From Desulfovibrio sp. (lineage in GTDB: Bacteria > Desulfobacterota > Desulfovibrionia > Desulfovibrionales > Desulfovibrionaceae): a stretch of DNA of 8,652 bases. The stretch is taken from contig NZ_JAHZAA010000055.1 in NCBI RefSeq assembly GCF_019424165.1, forward strand, positions 1 to 8,652. The letters run 5' to 3'. Positions 6,953 to 8,652 of this stretch are shown here, piece after piece (within the stretch, counting starts at the first letter, position 1; the number at the start of each line of letters is the position of its first letter). Made by a program: the position numbers and the translations under genes. The notes under the pieces are model-generated. The model saw only the letters and a program-made list of their open reading frames with translations, did not search any database and was not told the origin of the DNA.

Positions 6953-6990
6953 ACATAGAAAATCCCGGCAAAAGCCGGGATTTTCTATGT
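6953..6990 (+). terminator. Strong, probably bidirectional terminator
   Basis: A perfect 17-bp inverted repeat with an AAAA loop: left arm 6953-6969 (ACATAGAAAATCCCGGC), loop 6970-6973, right arm 6974-6990. The GC-rich inner stem is flanked by A-run and T-run arms, so it forms A-tract/stem/T-tract structure in both directions. It starts 45 bases past the stop of the secreted-protein gene and would also stop transcripts coming from the right. Confidence 0.88.
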
Positions 6991-7131
6991 CAGGCGCTGT
7001 GCCTGCCACAATTATCGGGGCAGCCGTGTCGCCTTTGCCGGGCAACCGCAATGCCCAGGCACGGCAACAGCATCCAGAGCTATATTTTTAACCACAAAAT
7101 CATGACTTCTGACTGGCATTGCTGCTGATCT

Positions 7132-7150
7132 GTAAACATTTTCTGTTTAC
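7132..7150. repeat. Orphan inverted repeat between convergent genes
   Basis: Perfect arms GTAAACA (7132-7138) and TGTTTAC (7144-7150) around TTTTC. It lies directly beyond the T-tract of the hypAB terminator. It is not GC-rich enough for a good terminator and no promoter is nearby. Its role is unknown. Confidence 0.6.
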
Positions 7151-7154
7151 CCTC

Positions 7155-7180
7155 AAAAAAACCGCCCCGGGAAAGAGCGG
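7155..7180 (-). terminator. Rho-independent terminator of the hypAB unit
   Basis: On the minus strand, stem CCGCTC / loop TTTCCCG / stem GGGCGG (one G-T pair) is followed immediately by seven T residues (7161-7155). It lies about 70 bases past the hypB stop. The layout is canonical and the direction fits hypB. Confidence 0.85.
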
Positions 7181-7248
7181 CACGACTCTGTGCAGCCCTC
7201 GCCCGGGACAGGTATACAAATTCTGTTAGCACCGCTTTTCAGAAGACT

Positions 7249-7917
7249 CTAAAGTGGGCGACCTTCTTTTTTGGCAGCCCGCATGGCACGCAGCCAGCCG
7301 TACCATTCTTGAAGGCCCTGTCCATGACGGCAGGAGACTTCAAAAATATCCAGATCCTTGTTGAGCTTTGTGGCAAAATTACGGGCTCGTCCCATATCAA
7401 AGTCCACATAAGGCAGCAGGTCTACCTTGTTCAGCACAAGCGCCTGGGCCAGATTGAAAAGAAGCGGATACTTTTCCGGTTTGTCGTCGCCTTCGGTAAC
7501 GCTCAGCAGGGCAACCTTGGCATCTTCGCCACAGTCAAATTCCACAGGGCAAACAAGATTGCCCACGTTTTCAATAAAAAGGATATCCACACCTTCAAGA
7601 TCAAGGCTGTCCAGCGCGGTCAGAATCATGTTGCTGTCAAGATGGCAGCCGCCGTCGGTATTGATCTGCACGGCCTGCGCCCCGGTAGCGGCCACGCGGC
7701 GCGCATCGTTGTCTGTCTGCAGGTCGCCTTCCACCACAGCCATGCGAAACTCTCCCGCCAGATCGGTAAGCGTGCGTTCCAGCAACGTGGTCTTGCCCGC
7801 GCCGGGCGAACTGATAAGATTCAGGGTCAGAATCCCGCTGTCAGACAGCCGCTTGCGCACATGAGCCGCCATTTTTTCATTGGCTTCCAGCACATTGCGA
7901 ACCACGGGAATTTGCAT
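7249..7917 (-). CDS. hypB: Hydrogenase nickel-insertion GTPase HypB
   Basis: SIMIBI-class GTPase that, with HypA, delivers nickel to the large subunit of [NiFe]-hydrogenase in the cytoplasm. At 222 residues it is the short form: the N-terminal CxxCGC nickel motif of E. coli HypB and any His-rich stretch are absent. Visible motifs are the P-loop SSPGAGKTTLLE (36-47), the metal-dependent switch region VVEGDLQTDNDA (61-72), the G-domain metal site Cys91-His92 and Cys123, and the guanine-specificity NKVD (163-166). The 32-residue spacing Cys91 to Cys123 equals that of E. coli Cys166 to Cys198. The ATG at 7917 has a strong AAGGAGA site 5 bases upstream. It follows hypA on the same strand after a 170-base gap and ends before a clear terminator. 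All catalytic and metal residues are present, so it should be functional. No other hyp genes are in the window. Confidence 0.97.
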   Translation of the reverse strand: MQIPVVRNVLEANEKMAAHVRKRLSDSGILTLNLISSPGAGKTTLLERTLTDLAGEFRMAVVEGDLQTDNDARRVAATGAQAVQINTDGGCHLDSNMILTALDSLDLEGVDILFIENVGNLVCPVEFDCGEDAKVALLSVTEGDDKPEKYPLLFNLAQALVLNKVDLLPYVDFDMGRARNFATKLNKDLDIFEVSCRHGQGLQEWYGWLRAMRAAKKEGRPL

Positions 7918-8087
7918 GCCAGTCTCCTTGCAGGCCCCGGCACTGGGGTCTTTTAATATGAAGTATCAATACGTTGAGAAGGCGATGATGGATGGTATGG
8001 CTAGTTAAAAAAGCACCGTCGGCAAGAAAGCCGCCGCATTTTCGCAGCACCCGCCCCACCGGGCCTGATGCCCCGATCCGGTTTTGG
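7918..8087 (-). other. Long hypA-hypB spacer with hairpins and a possible attenuator
   Basis: 170 non-coding bases within the hypAB unit. On the minus strand, a short imperfect hairpin (CGGC-TTTCTT-GCCG with two more pairs past a mismatch) is followed three bases later by a run of six T residues near 8008-8013. This is a weak intrinsic-terminator or attenuator shape. An A/T-rich stretch follows (about 7951-7985). Just before hypB, CCCC/GGGG arms (7935-7948 region) form one hairpin. An alternative pairing CCAGT/ACTGG (7942-7946 with 7919-7923) would enclose the AAGGAG site. Function is inferred from structure only. Confidence 0.4.
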
Positions 8088-8441
8088 TCAACTGGCCTCA
8101 AGGCGGTTCAAATACAGTTCCCTGCCCTGCTTGACCACATGGCCGAACTGCTCGCCGCAGCCGGGACAGGGTTGCACAAGAGCATCCTGCCCTTCACCGC
8201 CAAAATCTGCGCCGCAGAAAGGACAGTGCAGTTGCAACGGCAACTCTTCCATTTCAAGGCGCGCGCCCTCGTGGGGCGTACCCTGAATCATGGTTTCAAA
8301 ACAGAATTGAAGAGATTCCGGCACCAGTCCGGCGAGAGCGCCATATTTGACGTTCACCACCTCAAGACGGGTACAGCCCTGACGGGTAATTTCCTCTTCC
8401 GCCATTTTCAGCAAGCTCTGTGCGATGGCCATTTCGTGCAT
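8088..8441 (-). CDS. hypA: Hydrogenase nickel-incorporation metallochaperone HypA
   Basis: Small cytoplasmic nickel chaperone that works with HypB in [NiFe]-hydrogenase maturation; relatives can also serve urease. The 117 residues match the usual HypA length. The N-terminal MHEMAIAQSLL carries the nickel-binding His2, whose position fixes the start codon. The zinc site is two CxxC motifs, Cys73/Cys76 (CPFC) and Cys92/Cys95 (CPGC). The family block VVNVKYGALAGLVPESLQFCFE lies at 28-49, with GLVPESLQF at 38-46. Start at 8441 is therefore secure, although no Shine-Dalgarno sequence precedes it: the bases directly upstream are GTATACCGCC. A candidate promoter lies so close that the transcript may be leaderless. 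The gene is divergent from the open frame at the right edge. Confidence 0.97.
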   Translation of the reverse strand: MHEMAIAQSLLKMAEEEITRQGCTRLEVVNVKYGALAGLVPESLQFCFETMIQGTPHEGARLEMEELPLQLHCPFCGADFGGEGQDALVQPCPGCGEQFGHVVKQGRELYLNRLEAS

Positions 8442-8447
8442 GGCGGT

Positions 8448-8476
8448 ATACTAGCTCAAAGGCCCAGCCACGTAAA
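8448..8476 (-). promoter_or_regulatory. Candidate hypA promoter, possibly giving a leaderless mRNA
   Basis: On the minus strand TTTACG (8476-8471) is followed after 17 bases by a TAGTAT -10 (about 8453-8448), each 4 of 6 to consensus. With normal spacing, transcription would start at or within a base or two of the hypA ATG at 8441. This would explain the missing ribosome-binding site. It is a weak motif match. Confidence 0.35.
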
Positions 8477-8477
8477 G

Positions 8478-8503
8478 GCCGGAAGGCATTCTTGCCATTC
8501 GGC
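8478..8503. repeat. Hairpin/inverted repeat in the hypA upstream region
   Basis: Arms GCCGGAAGGCA (8478-8488) and TGCCATTCGGC (8493-8503) enclose TTCT: 11 positions pair with one G-T and one A-A mismatch. It lies next to the hypA -35 and just ahead of the divergent open frame. It could be a regulator site or a leader hairpin. No T-run follows, so it is not a terminator. Confidence 0.45.
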
Positions 8504-8510
8504 GTAAATA

Positions 8511-8652
8511 ATGTACATTTCGGGCATGCGTCGCTCAAAATTCTCAGGCGTGTACTCCTTTTCCACCGACTGGACGGAAAGCCGCCGCAAAACTCATGAC
8601 TTTGTCTGGGAGCTGCCGGACGGGGCATTTGCGGTACAAGAACTCAATAAGG
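8511..8652 (+). CDS. Start of an unidentified open frame, cut by the right edge
   Basis: An open frame from ATG at 8511 (or the in-frame ATG at 8526) runs to the edge, giving 47 codons. An in-frame TAA lies at 8505, so it cannot start further upstream. The product begins MYISGMRRSKFSGVYSF and continues FSTDWTESRRKTHDFVWELP, with aromatic and acidic residues typical of a real protein rather than a reversed gene. No clear Shine-Dalgarno site precedes either ATG. I do not recognise the family. It is divergent from hypA. A 10-bp palindrome AATGTACATT overlaps the first ATG (8510-8519). Confidence 0.5.
   Translation, partial: MYISGMRRSKFSGVYSFSTDWTESRRKTHDFVWELPDGAFAVQELNK

Larger units (their letters stand above)
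6908..7248. other. Convergent intergenic region between the secreted-protein gene and hypB
   Basis: 341 bases with no supportable gene on either strand. It holds two terminators (6953-6990 and 7155-7180), an orphan inverted repeat (7132-7150) and a small hairpin CAGGC-GCTGT-GCCTG at 6991-7005. The part at 7081-7110 is A/T-rich. No downstream gene on either strand would use a promoter here. Confidence 0.7.

Noticed and set aside
7309..7956. 215-codon open frame on the plus strand
   Set aside because: Antisense to hypB, which is unmistakable.
8478..8503. Possible sigma-54 site (TGGCA) upstream of hypA
   Set aside because: The GG and GC elements do not have the required 10-base spacing.
1..8652. 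CRISPR array, tRNA, rRNA, insertion sequence or prophage genes
   Set aside because: Looked for spaced direct repeats, transposase or integrase motifs and RNA gene signatures by eye; none seen.

Overview
The window looks like a chromosomal segment of a GC-rich, Gram-negative, hydrogenase-bearing bacterium. My best guess is a Desulfovibrio-type sulfate reducer. This rests on the hydrogenase nickel genes, the lack of an N-terminal CxxCGC motif in HypB, a peroxide-type catalase operator and the overall base composition. The taxonomic call is inference. No rRNA, tRNA, CRISPR array, insertion sequence or phage gene is visible.

Layout from left to right. (1) Positions 1-2845, minus strand: a YbhG/YbhF-like efflux module. 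The membrane-fusion protein is translationally coupled by an ATGA overlap to a tandem-ATPase protein that runs off the left edge. The permease genes that would complete the pump should lie further left. (2) Positions 2846-3267: a 422-base non-coding stretch with the probable katA terminator and a possible ybhG promoter. (3) Positions 3268-4725, minus: a complete clade-3-type haem catalase (KatA), preceded by a 25-bp near-perfect palindrome of Fur/PerR type lying over its probable promoter. (4) Positions 4897-5622, minus: a small membrane-anchored SPOR-domain protein. (5) Positions 5924-6907, plus, divergent from the SPOR gene: a secreted protein of unknown function with a strong extended -10 promoter and a very regular terminator. 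(6) Positions 7249-8441, minus: hypA and hypB, the nickel-insertion pair for [NiFe]-hydrogenase maturation, separated by an unusually long 170-base gap and followed by a clear terminator. (7) Positions 8511 to the right edge, plus: the start of an unidentified open frame.

Functional themes are envelope efflux, peroxide defence, envelope/peptidoglycan biology and hydrogenase assembly. These are separate transcription units and the window does not look like one dedicated system. I do not see a convincing new multi-gene system. The points most worth a second look are the complementary degeneracy of the two ATPase halves, the katA operator, the hypA/hypB transcript architecture and the unidentified secreted protein.
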